Notes: generated by a model from the letters alone, not told the origin. A stretch of DNA of 64,000 nt from Elmis aenea (GCA_947652605.1 OX393577.1:68224108-68288107); one strand, 5' to 3'. Positions 48,999 to 62,825 are shown, counted from the first letter of the stretch. Translations and numbers: made by a program.

Positions 48999-51900
48999 TT
49001 ATTTTGAATGAACCAAGTTCAGAAATTCCTCTCTGGTTTTTGGGTCGTCCCTAAATACTCCTAACATAGTTGAAGTGACTGTTTTGCTATTGATTTTTTG
49101 TACACCTCGCATCACCATGCACATATGTCTGAAAAAAACACATAATAATTAGTGTTTAGGAATTTTAAATAGCTACATTCGAATTACTATGTTCGCTTTG
49201 TTATCAAACGAAAAAAACTAATTTAAAGTTGTTATTTACAGCTATCTTACACGTAAGCTTTCAATAGTTGTTAATGAACTGCTCCTCGTTTTTAATGTTT
49301 AAGACTTTGGGAACAGCCTAAATCGTCTATGGGCTCAAAATTTGTTAAGCATAGTTCAGGAGATTTAGCAGACTAGTCAAAATCGGTCAAACAAAAATTT
49401 AACGCGGCAATTTGAACTTCCAGACAGGGAAACAAGCGGTAGAATATGCTCAGCAGTTAGGCTATTAGAAACGAAATCCACAGAGAAAACTTAAAAGTAT
49501 AACCAATGGAACAAAATATCCATCCAAGAGGCACAACTAAGATGGTTTGGTCATGTATACAGAATGGGAGAAGATGGAGTGCATAGGAAAGCATATGAAG
49601 AGCAACAGGAAGACAAAATCGAAAAAGAAGACCATGAAAGAAGCGGCCACAAAAGGATCAAGTGCGATCAACTGCAGTAAGCTTAGAGAACTATCAAGAG
49701 ATGGGTAAAGATTGAGGGCAGTAAATGAAAAGAGGCCACATACATAGAAGTTACAAAAGCCTCACACCTAACGGCAGAGGCGTAAGAATGAAAAGAACAA
49801 GGAGGAAGAATTTCAACTTCCAACGACTCTTACAATGTAACACTTTCGTAAGATTTTGGACCTCACAACAAATACTTTTAGAGAATCATACAAAGAGATA
49901 TCGAAATATTTCCGTAATCCGACGGTGCGAAAATCGATCAATGATATATTTAGTTCTGTAGAATTTGGTATTAAATTGAAACACTCAGATCGCTTAAAAC
50001 TTATCAAAAAACCTGAAATTCTGTGGCAGATAATTAAGAATGATATTACTTACAAAGCAGTGTAAGATTAATTGATCATTAACAGGGGCTATTCACAATT
50101 CACGAATTTACTTCTAAACAACTCACCACAAATGTTAAACATTATTTATTTAAAGTCTTTGGTGTTTCTAAATAAAAGTTATTGCCAGTTTAATGCCAGA
50201 AGCTCTTTGGTATTGGTTTACATGTTAATTTTGGCGTTAATCTGCAGCTCTTTCAAGAACATCGTATCCCATTTTGATACAGCTTATTGCGGTTAGTGTG
50301 TTTGCAACACATGAGACAACAATTATGCATTTTTGCCTTGAATAACATTAAAAGTATGTACCGTTCAGTAATAACCATACCCGATCTCCTTGTCCCCTTG
50401 CTATCAATCACTTTTCATGACCTCGCCCCAGAGATTTTCTCACTGTGGTTCAGTTTAATTGATAGAAACCGCAAGTTAACAAAAAAAACTTTGTAATAAG
50501 CGTTACAAAGTTAAAACAACAGAGAAAAACTGTAATTATTTTTAAAAAATTCATCATTTCCATTTAATTAATATTGCGGAATTTTTGAGCATTTGCAAAG
50601 AGCAAAAAACTGCTTTTTTATACTTCCCATTGCAGAAGCTGGCCTTAAAAGGTCATTCAGTGGACTAAAAATTATAAAAGACTACAAAAGAAATATTATA
50701 CAATTGGGCAAAGCAGATCACCACGACTTACAATATTACCTGTTGAACATCAACAAGCTTTTAGGACCAATTTAATATATTAAATTAATGATTCTGCAAA
50801 AGCAAAAGCAAAAACTAGAAACTTTACGTTTTTAATTCACTTAATTCAATTTTGTTTATGTTATTATATTGCAACGAGTTTAAATCTTGTTTTAAATCAC
50901 TTAAAAATTTCAGAAGATAATAACGTTGATTATGCAAAACAAAAGTGATTTTGAATGATTAATGTACGAATTAATAAATGCAGCTATAAAATTAAAATGA
51001 CCTGATTAAAGCCGGTATGGCCACTCGAACTGTATTCCATGCAAATGTCAAGCTTGAAACTTTTAGTTGACAAGGGTTAATAATTATGGTGTTTATCTCT
51101 TTTGTCATTCAAACCAAGCCCGATAATTCTAAAGCGTTTTATTTGTAGTGTGGATTCGGTCGGAATGCTGATAAGTCCAAAAATATTGACATTCGTCAAA
51201 TCACTTTTGTGTGGGGGTTCTGTACAGAACATTTTGAAGTGCATTATACAACGGGCTGACTGTGAAATCCTGCACAATTGCAAGTTTGTAATCATCGTGG
51301 CTGTCTAATTTGGTTTAAACACATAACAGCATGAGATGTTTTGATAATTCGGAGAATAGTGGGAGGGAAGAGAACAGATGAGGGATATGGGATATATAAG
51401 AAGAACGAACGAGGAGGAATATACAATTTTCAAAGAAGCGACCACAAGTAATAAATGCCAGAAGGATATGTACAATGGCTAGGACATATTGAGAGAAGGG
51501 AGGACAGCAGAATATTAAAAGATTGCGTGGAAGAGCCTACATACAAGAAAAAAGAGGAAGACCCAGAAAAAGATGGAGAGAAGCCGTGGAGGCAGAACTA
51601 AAAGAGAAAACCATAATGAATGGGAGGAAGAAAGCGAAATAGAGAAAAGTGTGGAAGAACCTGACCAAACTATGGGCCTAAACGGTCTGCAAAATAGTTT
51701 TTATTTATATAAACAATTGCTTAGTTAACGAGAGTTAATCGTCCGCTAAATATTGACAAGGCTGTGTGCAGCTCTGTATTAGTGTAATCCAAGAATTGTA
51801 TTGTTTTTTTCTTAATATTTATTTGAACGAACGCATGAGTATTATAAGATTCCAGATATTTGCGCAAGTGCTACACATATTTTCATTTTCCTGTACGTTT

Positions 51901-54900
51901 TCCTCGCACAATACACAAGACTCCTCGTTAAGTAATGGTGAAAAAAAGGATAAGAGGATAATTTCACAATACTTACACTCCTTCAACTACTACGGCGACG
52001 CCGGCTGGTTGGACAGCTTTTGTAACGGCCACAGCAATTTGTTTGGTGAGTCGTTCTTGAACCTGGAGCCGACGGGAATAAATTTCCACGATCCTGGCAA
52101 GCTTACTGAGACCCAAAATTTTCCCGCATGGAAGGTAACCGATCGAAACTTTGCCGTAGAAGGGAACTAGGTGATGCTCACACATCGAAAACATTTCAAT
52201 GTCTTTCACGACGACCATCTCGTCGTGATCTTCGTCAAAGATGGCATCATTCAAAACCTCTGCAAAAGAAAAGATCAAAATTAGAATTAGGAAAAAAATA
52301 AGCAAAAACAAAAATTAATTTTCTCCCTCCTCACAAATTAACGCTTTTGAAAAAAGCAGTAAAGCAGTATTCAATTGTTCATACCCTCGCGACGGTTAGT
52401 AGAGACTAACGGATAATAAAGTAACGGATAATCGAACTTTTGCTAAATAAATAATCTCTTCAAATATTAAAAATTGTGTTTATAGCTAATCTAATGCTTA
52501 AGGGACCCGCAATAAGGCATAAAACACGATGTGGGAAAATTCATTCACAGGTTTTACAGCGCCGTAAATTTATCAAGCACTTCTGAGCTTTAATAATTCT
52601 AGAGATATATTGCCTTTTTATCGTCTCCGAATAATGGTCGAATAAAACACTAAATAAATCAGTATTTAAGACTTTCAAATGATTCCACTTCGCTTTAATT
52701 TAATACAGCAGACCTGCTGAATGCAGCTACACAATTTGCTACCATTTGGATAAAGCGGCAAAGGAATTTATTCGCAGGACAAAGGGATTTTCCGTAATGT
52801 AGCTACAAGAGAAGGGCGGTTTATTATAATCAAAGCAAAACGATGATAATATAAAGCGACAAGCGAAAATAATTAAAATCAATGAATTTTGAGTTCGGTA
52901 AAGGCGCCCTTTGTCTACCCTTCAAATATTTGAACCGCTGTACGTTAATGCTGCACCGATTTACGTATTATACAAAAGCACTCGAGCTTTTAAGCTGCGG
53001 AAACCACTGAAGGTCGGGGCACTTCTTTTCCTTCACTGGCCAAGGTTTTTCCAGCAGTTTCAGTCCTACGCAACTGTAGCTTTTCCGCAGAAGTTTCAAC
53101 ACATCGTTAAATATATCACACAACCTATTCATCATGAAACAAAGAGCGATTGTTATCCTTAACGCGTGAAAAAATCAAGAGCTCCCAGTTACAACTTCAA
53201 AACGTCTTAAATGGCTACGTTACGACATAACTCTATTGTTTAATTAGTGCTGCCGGTTAGAGATCGACGTGTGCGTTTTTGAATTCAGTAGTCTCCCGAT
53301 TTACCGGATGGCGGATTAACCGGGCCATTTCGAAATCACGAACAAATTAGAAAAAACATCTGCCGAAATGACAAAATTGTATTTAAGACTTTTTCCTACA
53401 AGTTGGTTAACTTCTCAATGCATTTGGAAAAAACGGGGATGTTTTTTTTACCAGGCAACCCGGTAAATCGAGAGTTCTGCTATACTACAAACAAGGAAAG
53501 CAATCAGACAATGTTTCATTCACAGAATTACAAATAACACTTGTTTAACTACAAAATTGCCATACAAAGCAGCCAACTAAAAATTAGCGCTTTTTTTTAT
53601 CGGTTTGTTTAAAAACTTTTAATAAGCCGGGTGATAAAACGCAAATTGGAAGTTAATTATGCAAAAACGTAATTCTTTTAGATATTGAACAGTAACATGC
53701 ATGCCAGGTAACATTATATATTCTTTCATATCGCGTAAAATTAGCAAAAACAAAACGTAAATGAAACAGTTAAAAATTGGTACGAAACAAATTTTCAAAA
53801 TGTTTTACTATATTATGCAATAAATTGCGAAATAATATCTCAAAAATGTCTGTGCGAGCCACTGAAACTCGTTTTGGCTCAGATGCACCCAAATGGAACA
53901 GCAGGGTTCGTTATGAATCAACAATGATAGTGAAATATAGATAAAGAGTGCATCTATTTCCTTAAGTCTTTCAAGAGAATCAAATCTTAATTTTAGCGGG
54001 GTTTAAACTTTAAACAACCCCTCTGCACCAGTTACGAGTTAACACAGTTAATTCCAAATGGCAAATTAAATAGAAGGCAAAATCTGCTCTAAATTAAATA
54101 AAGTTGCCAGAGACAATTATTTTGATGCTCTTCTTAATTTTTCTTTGCCCAAAATTTGTTGATGGCTCAATGTTACAGAGGAAATAAATGTACGTCCTCT
54201 CTAAACAACGTGGAAAATTTTATGTATCTACAAAAACCCAACATGCAATGATTAAATCAATTCATATTAAAACGTGCCATTGGCTAATCGATTTTTAAAT
54301 CGACTTAAAATGTATAATTTAAAAAAAAACGAACGCCACTGATTGCCGCGTGCTTCTGTTTATTTCGCAAACTGCACCTGTTGGCAACTGTTTACGTTCA
54401 CTATTAACCTTAACACTTGTAGATTACTGGATCATGAGGAATCTCCGTCGATTAGTCACATGAAGCTTTTTTATCTACCTCAGTTGCATATTAACAATCA
54501 AATTACATAACAAACTAATTTGCATTGTTGGGCAACTTGAAATTATCTGGAACAGGTGTTCGAAAGTTAAAACTTACAGATAATGAGAAACTTTAGATGG
54601 ACAGTGCTGGTGAAATTTCGGAACCAGTCAAAATTTGCCTTATAATCACATTCATTGTTCATAATTTTTTAGGAGCATACCATTTTTTAAGTCGTCCAGA
54701 TAAAAAATCTGCAGAGCCCTTAAAGTTAATTTCCTATCAAATTTGCAGCATTTTTCACACTTCAGATGCACCCATTGCACAACGTAATCAGTTTTTTCAA
54801 CCATGACTAACATTCAGACAGAAAAGGTTTTCCACGTTACTCAAAAAAAAAGCACTGATGTACAACCCTTGACGCAGTCAATTCCGATATAACCAAATTA

Positions 54901-57900
54901 AATGCAGTTTGTTGTCACGTCCTGTTAATAGAGTGTCTCTAATTCGATTATCTCTTGAATATGCAGTTAAATGATAAGAGAGAGATGGCATGCTTGTTTT
55001 GAACCTTCAAGGCGTGTCGTTAATTTTCCAACGAACTAATTACCCTTGCCAATATATCCTTTCAGTCACTGGAACTTTATACATTTCACTTATTAAGGCA
55101 ATTTTTCTTTTATTTCGTATCGGATAATAGCCAAGACAAAACGTAAAAAATTCAATTAAATTTAGCTTCTCAACCGCTAATAGCTTTAAATTAATTTTTA
55201 ATTAATGTTTATTTCAAGTTTTTTTTCAGGAAAAACGAAGCACTACCTTAGTACAGCCTGAAAATTCGGAGGTTTTGTGTTAGCAAACGAAAACAGACGT
55301 GAAATACGTCTGTACATCTAAAGCTCTGTCAGTCTTAATTAAGTTTAACAATCAACATTCTCAAAGTCAACTTAGGGCAGTTGAACAAAAGGTGCTTACA
55401 ACAATACACGTTTTTAAAATATTATACTTAGTCCAAGGACGGTTAAGAAATAAAACATATGGTGTTTTGGGTGACCAAAAGGATTGGCGCAATAAAATTT
55501 GATACAGAAAAGGGGTGCAAATACAAAAAGCTTAAGAAACACGGATCTTCTCTATTAAGGATTATTTTCCAGGCAAACAGCTGAATTAGATATGGTTTTA
55601 TTTTTCATCTCAATTTTTGGTGCAATGGCTTAAGATCAACATATTGTACTATGAAGTGACCAAAGTATTGATTAATCGTTTTTGTATTGATAGCAACATT
55701 TAAAAAAGTGACCAGGTAATTTATACACCGATAAAACACAACTAGAAAACCGATCCATCATCTAAACAACGTCAAAGACGAAGAGATTCTATTTTAGTGC
55801 TATATAATCCGACATCCCTTGATAAATCTGGTTCTGTATCATTACCGATTGTAAGAAATTCAAACCAAGGCAATTTATTGTGCAATAATGGAGTATGAAT
55901 TGACGCATCTCCAGGGATTTCTTTCAGTATCCATGGACACGACACGGATATATATTTAACGTTGACGTTTCTCTGCCAGTATCGTCTGCGATTTTACCAA
56001 ATCGAAAAACAGACAACGTGAAATGGATTGTGGTACTTTTGAAAATGTTGAACGAGATAATGGACCACGTGCGTGCTTTTCGAAAATTAAAAAAAAAGTG
56101 GCAGCACCCAACTTAACTTTATGACGATTCTCTCGCCAGGCGTCAAGGAATCATCTGTTTAAGCAATAAATAAACATTGCGTTTTAGCATAAAAATATGT
56201 CATTGATTAAATTGGTAATAGATAAAACCAAACAATATTTACATAGCTAAAATTCGATAGCGTTATTAGATAACGACTGTGCGCTGTTTACATAAAATCC
56301 TTAAAAATTCTCGATCTTGATAGCTACGAAATAAACTGTATAAAACAAATTTTTAAAACATTATGAATAATTAGGCAATGTACGTGACTTTGATCATGTT
56401 TCATGTGGTTAAAATTTCTGACGTAAGTTTACATAAAATTGCTGAAGCGAACATTTTTTTTAACTTTCTAAAAATTTAGGTTTTTGCGATGAACGTGTTT
56501 GCCGGTTCCTTGAGCATCAGTTTTCTTCTTGATTGCGTTACTAAGTACATTTAAGAAAACTCTTCATGGAAATTTTACGAAGTAAATAGGCACCGATAAA
56601 GAAATACAAAATTTTGCTGAAGCTCAGAGAGAAGTTGTTCTGTGATTCAAAAACTAACAGAGATAAACCTTATTCTCATTTTTACTTATATTGTATGAAA
56701 CATTTTGGCGTTACTTAAGTGACACGCTAAACAGTTTAAGTCTGTGGTGACACTTTACTTCTCATTAGTTACTGTTCTTTTGGTCTGTGATGTGGGGGAG
56801 ACCGGGGATGAAAGTAACATTTTTTTGTTTTTTAATTTCTCATAGAGTATAACAACAAGTTTTTGCATCCAAATTGATGCACTTTGCCTACCGTGCGTTA
56901 TCTCACTAACTAGGCATGCAGGAAGTGTTTGACGTAAGTCTACTTTGATCATTTCTTTAATAAACTGTGCCTTTTGCTTACTGTGCGTAAGGACCCAATT
57001 ACTCGTACTACGCATGCAGACTGTACGGTAAGAGTCATTTACATTAGTGATCGTAGAAAAAGTAATATTTCCTGTGAGTAATAATGTTTTTTACCTTCAA
57101 GACTTTGGTCGTATCCTTTCGTGAAGAACAGCATAGCTTTGGCTGCCCGTTCTGGCGTCTTCAGAAGTCCCGGACGATCTGCGTTTTCTCCCAAAGCTCC
57201 CAGGAGCAGACGGTACGATCGCGTCATCTCCGGAAGCATCGCCTCTCTAGTTGGTGGTTTGTGGTCAAGCTCCAAGTCGTGGTGAAAAGTACATTTTTCG
57301 TGTCCTGAAAGAAAAAAACAGACTCAGTACCAGTTCGCAATGTTTTATATTTCAACTGGCAAACTTTGTGGGGAATTCTAATGAATTGTTCGTAATGAAT
57401 TGGTTTATTGTATAACAGTTGTGTTTTATTCTTTGTCGATATCACGGCCAACAGCTTGTGAAATAAAAAAAAAACGTCAGAGTCATACGTTCACTTTAGT
57501 AAATGACTGGTAGCATTTTATGGTTATTGCGAAAATTATTTATTAATTAACTTCACACAAAGGCTAAGGAATAAGAGAACATTCAAAATGCAACAATTAA
57601 CAAAAGAACAACAATTTTTCAACCCAATTTTGTTCTATTTCTGAACTGAATTGTTAAAGTAATAATCAGGTACACTTTGACTGGACTTCGTATTATTTAT
57701 ATTATTAATCTAACTTCTTTGTTCAAGTTATGTATGAACTTAAGACACAATTTAAAACTAGTTTTTTCAATAAGTCTATAAAATAACTAATTAAATGACT
57801 ACTAAATAAATAACTGATAATTGTTTTGGCGATTTTTAATGGGCAAACAAGCCAATTTGCGATTTTCAACTTAAGTTTCCGAAATAAATTTTACCTAAGT

Positions 57901-60900
57901 ATAGTAGATTTTAGATTTGAATCTCGGTTGCAAATTTCAGATGCAAAATGATACAAATTTGAAATAAATTTCATCTGTAAACTTCAAACGAAAATTTCAA
58001 ATGCAATAATTAATAAAATGTAAATTTTAGTTGCAACTTGCAGATGTAAATTCCAAATCCTAAAGTTCTTTTTGTTTTAAAGAAGGCATTCTTATGCAAA
58101 ACTATGAATACTTGATTTCCGAAATATTTTAAAGAATAATTTTATTTCAAGGTATTTGCTACCATACCTTATGTAAAATTTGGTCATTGTTTTGGTTTTA
58201 TAAAAACTGCCAAGTTGACAGTGAAATCAGTTAATGGATACACAAATTTGTTTAATGAGGTGAAATAAATGTATGATTATTCAAGGGTAACAACAAATTA
58301 AAAACAGTTTCGTAAATAATTTGCAAAAACTTAAAGATACTCTATCAGACCGGTAGTTATTCAGGATGTTGTATTGGGCGTTCGACGAAACAGAGTAAAT
58401 AAATAAATTAATGGATTAACAAAGAATAAAAAATCATAGCATATCGGTTCATTTACAAAGTTGTCTCGACACAAAATATTAAACTACTTATCTACTGTTT
58501 GGCCGTCACTAGTACAAGGTGTCCATAGCCGTTAGCTTGCGGAAGTAAATATGTTTTCAAAATCAAAACGCAATTTGCAAGGATATGTGACGATTAATAA
58601 AAAGGCGTTTGCGGAAGTGCTAAGTACATGAAAATTAATGCAATGCCTAAAAATTACACCTTTTCTCAGAATTAAGTGAAAAATATAACACGAAAAAACT
58701 GTTTAGAAGCTTAAAATAAATAAAACTGCAGCTAATGTACAAAATATCATTCCTAATTAAATATATGGGGCAGGGGTACATGATTTGATACTGAAACTTT
58801 CTGAATGTATACATTAGCCATCTTTTAGATTCAAATATGTCCAAAAAAGTTAATTGTCCTAATAATTCTGGACAACTGTAAAGTTACAAGATCAAATGTT
58901 GTAACTTGCATAATATCGTTATATTTCCATTATCTACGCTATACCAATTTCTCAAGTCAAAGTTCATATGTTTATCAGTGTTCTTGGGTATAACATATTG
59001 CATACATTTTCACACTGATAGTGTAAATATAATCTTAAGTTATAAACAAATTGAATGGACGATTTATTTTAGTTTCTATTACGTTATTTATTTATAACCG
59101 GCCATAATGACGTGCGTTTTAATTTGGACATGGTTGGCAAAATATTATTAAAAACTTTTCCCGCGGGTAGTTTTGTCAGAATTTTAAGGAGTTTTATCAG
59201 GGCTTAATAGAAGGGGGGTCTTGAGGGACTGCATACCCGGGCCCCCAATTTTTTTATATTCTTTAAAATATGCATTTTAACGGTAAACTGGAAAAATAAT
59301 GGCCACGTTTTTTCGCTCTGATCATAAAAAACGGATTTTTTAATTCACAAGGGCCCCAAATTTTAACTTTACCTGGGTTCTATCATGTGTTGTGGTTCAA
59401 CACTAAAACGTGCAGATTCCCAGAAAAAAAAGATTAAATATCAGAAAATTTTAATACATTTTGGGTTATTTAGGTCCCTAAAATAATGTAGAAGAAGTGT
59501 ATTTCCAAAATTTCAAAGTATTTTTTAGTTTCCGAGTTAAATTTTGTATCAAAAAAGTCGTTTTATATTCTTACAATGTGTGAAATACTTTTTTCCCTGA
59601 TTTTTTTTTTTAAAATTATATAAAAAATAAAATACAACTAGGTTTAACTTTTAAAAACACTTATTTAGAGGCTAAAATTTACTTCAAAATCTGTAACATG
59701 CACGGATTTATTTTTCTAAATTCTTAAATCGTTTCTTATAATTTCCTGCTAACAGAAATTCTCTGATGTTGCTATCTCATAGTAAATATTGAGAGAATGG
59801 GTGGTTACAATCACCTTGTACAATTATCTAAATATAATGGAACGAATTGTGAAGTTCATGCTATTATTTAAGTTATAATTTTTTTGTAGGCGCAGAGGAC
59901 ACTGCTATTTGTTAGATAGTAAGTAAAGATTTTATTGTAATAATGAGTCGGAAAAAACTAGCAAAATATTTGGATAAGTGAAGGTTTCAGATATAAAATT
60001 TAAAACCAATACTAAAATTTTGCATAAAAAGTATACAAAATATTTTGATAAATGTTTGAATTACTAGTGATTCATGTTTACTAGATATAATATATAAATA
60101 ATTTTATTTAAAAAATCGTTTATAGTAATTCTAAAAGTAATCTATTCTAGTTTTTAGATCGTCAGATTTTTTTCCACATTATGTTTGATGTATGAAAATA
60201 ATGTTACTTTATCCTGAAAAGATTTGATTTTAATTTTTTAAAACAGCAATAATTTTTTAATTTGATTTTCGAACAGATAACGCTAATTCAAAAAAGTTTG
60301 GTGTCTGAAATCAAAATGCAATTCCACAATTTATTTAAAATTTTGAATATGCTTTTAGTGCAAAAATTAACCTCATGTAAATTGAAATATTAGAAAATGC
60401 AAACATTTTGGCCTACTATATTTTAAGGTAAGTATTTAAGGCAGAATTTAGAAACCGAAAAACAGATATTTTGTTGTTGAAATAACGCAATAAGTACAAA
60501 AAAATATAATATAGGCTTGATTTCAACAAAGAATTGTGTAATAATGAAGCTTATATAACGCTTTAAATTAAAAGATTTTCGATAAGAAAAATATTTTTCT
60601 GAGCCGAGACGATCACAAGCAATTTCCAAGAATTTTTTGGATCGAGGTAATTACATGTATGGATTAATTTGTTCTTGCAGCATAAAATATACGTATAAGA
60701 ATTTCGTTACGTAAAAACAAAACAAAAACAATGGAATAAATCTTGGGAAAACAAAAAAAAAAAAAAAAACTGAACTATTTTTATGTGACCCAGACACTTT
60801 CTTTCGCGGCAAAATTAGAATGTACGGATTCAGGAAGTAACTCAAGGATAATTTAATGTCTTTGTGTCTTATCCTAGATTGACTTTGAAAATCGAATTCG

Positions 60901-61063
60901 CTTCAGATTTGAGTGATGGAATTATACCTGGAGTTGTGGATGTTCGTGGAGTCTTCGGTGTACCGGGCACGTCAACTTCCTCAACATTTTCAGACCAAGA
61001 GCGAGCGATCAGCGGCCTTGGACGTCTTACACCATTGTACGAATCACCGTTGCTTGTGGCCAT
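48999..61063 (-). CDS. Pu: GTP cyclohydrolase I (Punch/GCH1), 4 exons
   Basis: Catalyses GTP to 7,8-dihydroneopterin triphosphate, the first step of tetrahydrobiopterin and pteridine eye-pigment synthesis, as a cytosolic homodecamer (family knowledge). Exons read by hand on the minus strand: 61063-60928, 57304-57095, 52259-51977, 49128-48999; all junctions are GT-AG and the frame stays open for 252 codons (human GCH1 is 250 aa). Residues 1-46 are a variable, Ser/Pro-rich head ending in [11 protein letters not shown], as in fly Punch; the core runs from about residue 56. Zinc ligands of the family are C142, H145 (motif [12 protein letters not shown]) and C213 (HMCMVMRG). The protein ends FLNLVHSK. 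The start is the first ATG after a GC-rich 5' region with TATA and Inr-like motifs. Introns of 3.6, 4.8 and 2.8 kb carry old transposon pieces. Fly Punch uses alternative first exons; others could lie upstream here, unseen. Identity is very secure. Confidence 0.96.
49530..49740 (+). pseudogene. Non-LTR retrotransposon RT tail fragment
   Basis: The plus strand reads [20 protein letters not shown] followed by basic, frame-broken sequence. The [10 protein letters not shown] motif is a hallmark of the region after the reverse transcriptase domain in many insect LINEs. It lies in Punch intron 3, antisense to Punch. Stops and frame breaks show it is dead; the clade is not assigned. Confidence 0.7.
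50593..50775 (+). pseudogene. hAT transposase C-terminal remnant (dimerisation region)
   Basis: A 60-codon open frame contains [20 protein letters not shown], matching the pattern ERSFSxLKxIK near the C-terminus of hAT/ZMYM-like transposases, where the dimerisation helix lies. The rest of the transposase is not recognisable on either side, so this is a relic in Punch intron 3. Confidence 0.6.
51430..51690 (+). pseudogene. Second non-LTR retrotransposon tail fragment
   Basis: Across two frames the plus strand gives [18 protein letters not shown] and then [19 protein letters not shown], the WxGHxxR ... GRPRxRW signature at the C-terminus of insect LINE polyproteins. In-frame stops and a frameshift show decay. 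It is in Punch intron 3, the same orientation as the 49.5 kb fragment, but not an obvious continuation of it. Confidence 0.7.
53286..53479. mobile_element. pogo/Tigger-like MITE in Punch intron 2
   Basis: Left end CAGTAGTCTCCCGATTTACC and right end (reverse strand) CAGAACTCTCGATTTACCGG form a TIR of about 20 bp around a 194-bp body. The CAGTA...TCTCGATTTACC style is typical of Tc1/mariner-pogo (Tigger) ends. The expected TA target duplication does not abut both ends cleanly. Confidence 0.65.
53480..57094 (-). other. Punch intron 2, remainder
   Basis: About 3.6 kb of AT-rich intron upstream of exon 3 and its MITE. I see no further gene or clear mobile element. Near 56,880-57,030 two related words (an ACTGTGCGTAA-like motif and GCATGCAG) recur about 110 bp apart, a weak local duplication. 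Confidence 0.4.
57305..60927 (-). other. Punch intron 1
   Basis: 3.6 kb intron. An A-rich run sits at about 60,752-60,769. A stretch at 57,900-58,070 is a degenerate tandem array of a motif like TTGCAAATTTCAGATGCAAA. At 59,210-59,390, G/C-rich blocks (GGGCCCCCAA and AAGGGCCCCAAA) interrupt AT-rich DNA and may be decayed repeat ends. No coding exon is recognised. Confidence 0.4.
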
Positions 61064-61269
61064 TGTTAAAAATTTAGTGATTGTAGCAGAATAAAATTAT
61101 TTTAAGAAGTCGAGCCGCGTGGAGTACTTTTGTTTATTTTTTCAAGCAAATTTAACTCAGAAAACCTGTTGCTAGAAATGTTTGTTGCAACAATGTGTAG
61201 CAACTTGACTTAGCACGTGTAAAACTGCTTCACTACACCAAGCACTACAACTCACACGCCGGACTTGAA

Positions 61270-61312
61270 GAGAACTGGCGCGTTTTGGTGGCGTCCGCGA
61301 TTATATATACCA
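61270..61312 (-). promoter_or_regulatory. Likely Punch core promoter (TATA + Inr)
   Basis: On the minus strand GTATATATAATC lies at about 61310-61299, and 33 bp downstream is GCCAGTTC (A at 61276), close to the insect initiator TCAGTY. The spacing fits a TATA-initiator pair. It would give a 5' UTR of about 210 nt to the ATG at 61063. The surrounding 61,260-61,480 is clearly richer in G, C and CpG than the rest of the window. Motif match only; no transcript evidence. Confidence 0.5.
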
Positions 61313-61480
61313 CGCTGCACCGTCACACTATCGGGAATTACTCGCGGGGCGTGGAAATTCGCGAAACAACGGCTCAAAAATTTTCTTTTTCGATTCTCGC
61401 CGGAACACGAGTTTTCCCAGACGTCTCGTCGCTCTACGGATATCTCGGCGGTCTTAAGGGCTACACGGTCGGTCAAAATA

Positions 61481-62549
61481 GATGAAAGTTGCGCAGCTTC
61501 ACCTCCGATATTATTCTAAAAAGAAAACTTGCAAATCCCTTTTGGTTCGGAAATTATTCAAAAAAAATTGAAAAAGTTCATTTTCGATTTTTTCGTTCCA
61601 TTTTCGTTCCTTTTTAGATAGATCGATAAAAGCACTTCTTTAATCAACTTCTTATTTAATTAGATTATGTTTTCAATGACAATAATTCTGCGAGTTACAA
61701 GTTCTTTGATGTTTTATTTGACTGCATAACAAAAAACGAAAATCACTTAGTTAAGTTATTCTTGAATTTTTCTTCATAAGTTAGTAATACGTTTAAAATA
61801 GAGTGCAATTCGCGCTGTATAATATAAACAATTAAAAATCCTAACCTCTTTTGTTGATGAATCTCTTGCAGAAATTCCAGGCCAGTTTCAAAACTAGTCC
61901 AGGTCAGATGTAAACTTTGAAACTGGTCTAACATTTCTACAAAAATACTTACAACAAAAAGATTTTTAATTGAACATGTTTATTTTAATAACTAAATCAC
62001 ACAAATAGTTCAAGAACGTCAGCAAATAGAACTGATTCCACCGAGAGGACATTTTTATGACCCACTACATATTGTCACGTCATTGTTAGAAGAATGCATG
62101 GTGCAGGCACCGTGTCTGTATAAATACTGCAATAAAATAAATATTTGGCTACCATAATATTTATGTTTGTATTTAAATAGCCGTGAGCTGTTTTTCAATA
62201 ACCCGATTATTATGCTCTAACAGTTTATAATTACGTGGTAATGAATACACTAACGGTCTTATCTGGCTTAAGTTTATTTTTTTTTAAGGCATAATTGTCT
62301 CAAAAGTTACAAAATAAAGTGAACGTCCTCAAATTTTAATACAACACTTAAAACTTCAGACACAGGATTTTTTATTTTTCTCTTCAAAAATTACATTTTA
62401 ATTTAGATTAAATAAAATAGTGTCTACGTTAAAATATTTGGTACAAACATAGTTGATCAAACTTGATTTTTAAAAGCATTCGACTCATTTCCTTTGAAAT
62501 ATATGAAAAGCTCTTAAACTTCAGATATTGAGCAAATTTATTTATGAGA
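61481..62549. other. Upstream flank of Punch
   Basis: AT-rich, no credible gene. Small open frames here lack any family signature. Alternative Punch first exons, known in flies, could lie here but I cannot identify one. Confidence 0.35.
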
Positions 62550-62557
62550 CCGTAATG

Positions 62558-62817
62558 CGGTGGTTTCCAACCTGTGGGGTGCGCCCCCTAGGGGGGCGCG
62601 AGTCTATTGCAAAGGGAGCGCGCAGCTGTTACCAAAATATCAACAAACAAAAAGAATTTAATTTATACAGAATAAAATATATTATTTTGTAGGCCATTAA
62701 ATAATTATAATATCAGGGCAGTATTTATGAAATTAGATTGTTAGGAAAAGTGAAGGGGGCACAAAATGTTTTGTATGGAAAAGGAGAGAGGAGGTGCAAA
62801 AAGGTTGGAAACCACTG
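62558..62817. mobile_element. hAT MITE with 8-bp target-site duplication
   Basis: Left end CGGTGGTTTCCAACCT; right end on the reverse strand CAGTGGTTTCCAACCTTTTT: one mismatch in 16. Immediately outside, CCGTAATG occurs on both sides (62550-62557 and 62818-62825), a perfect 8-bp duplication as made by hAT transposases. The 260-bp body has no ORF and contains a G/C-rich block (GGGGTGCGCCCCCTAGGGGG) next to the left end. The intact duplication and near-perfect TIR suggest a fairly young insertion. Confidence 0.9.
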
Positions 62818-62825
62818 CCGTAATG

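Noticed and set aside
59200..59400. G/C-rich blocks possibly forming TIRs of an element
   Set aside because: The two blocks do not pair convincingly as inverted ends and no target duplication is visible.
61265..61519. Arg-rich frames on both strands upstream of Punch
   Set aside because: They sit in the GC-rich promoter region, where stops are rare by composition, and match nothing known.
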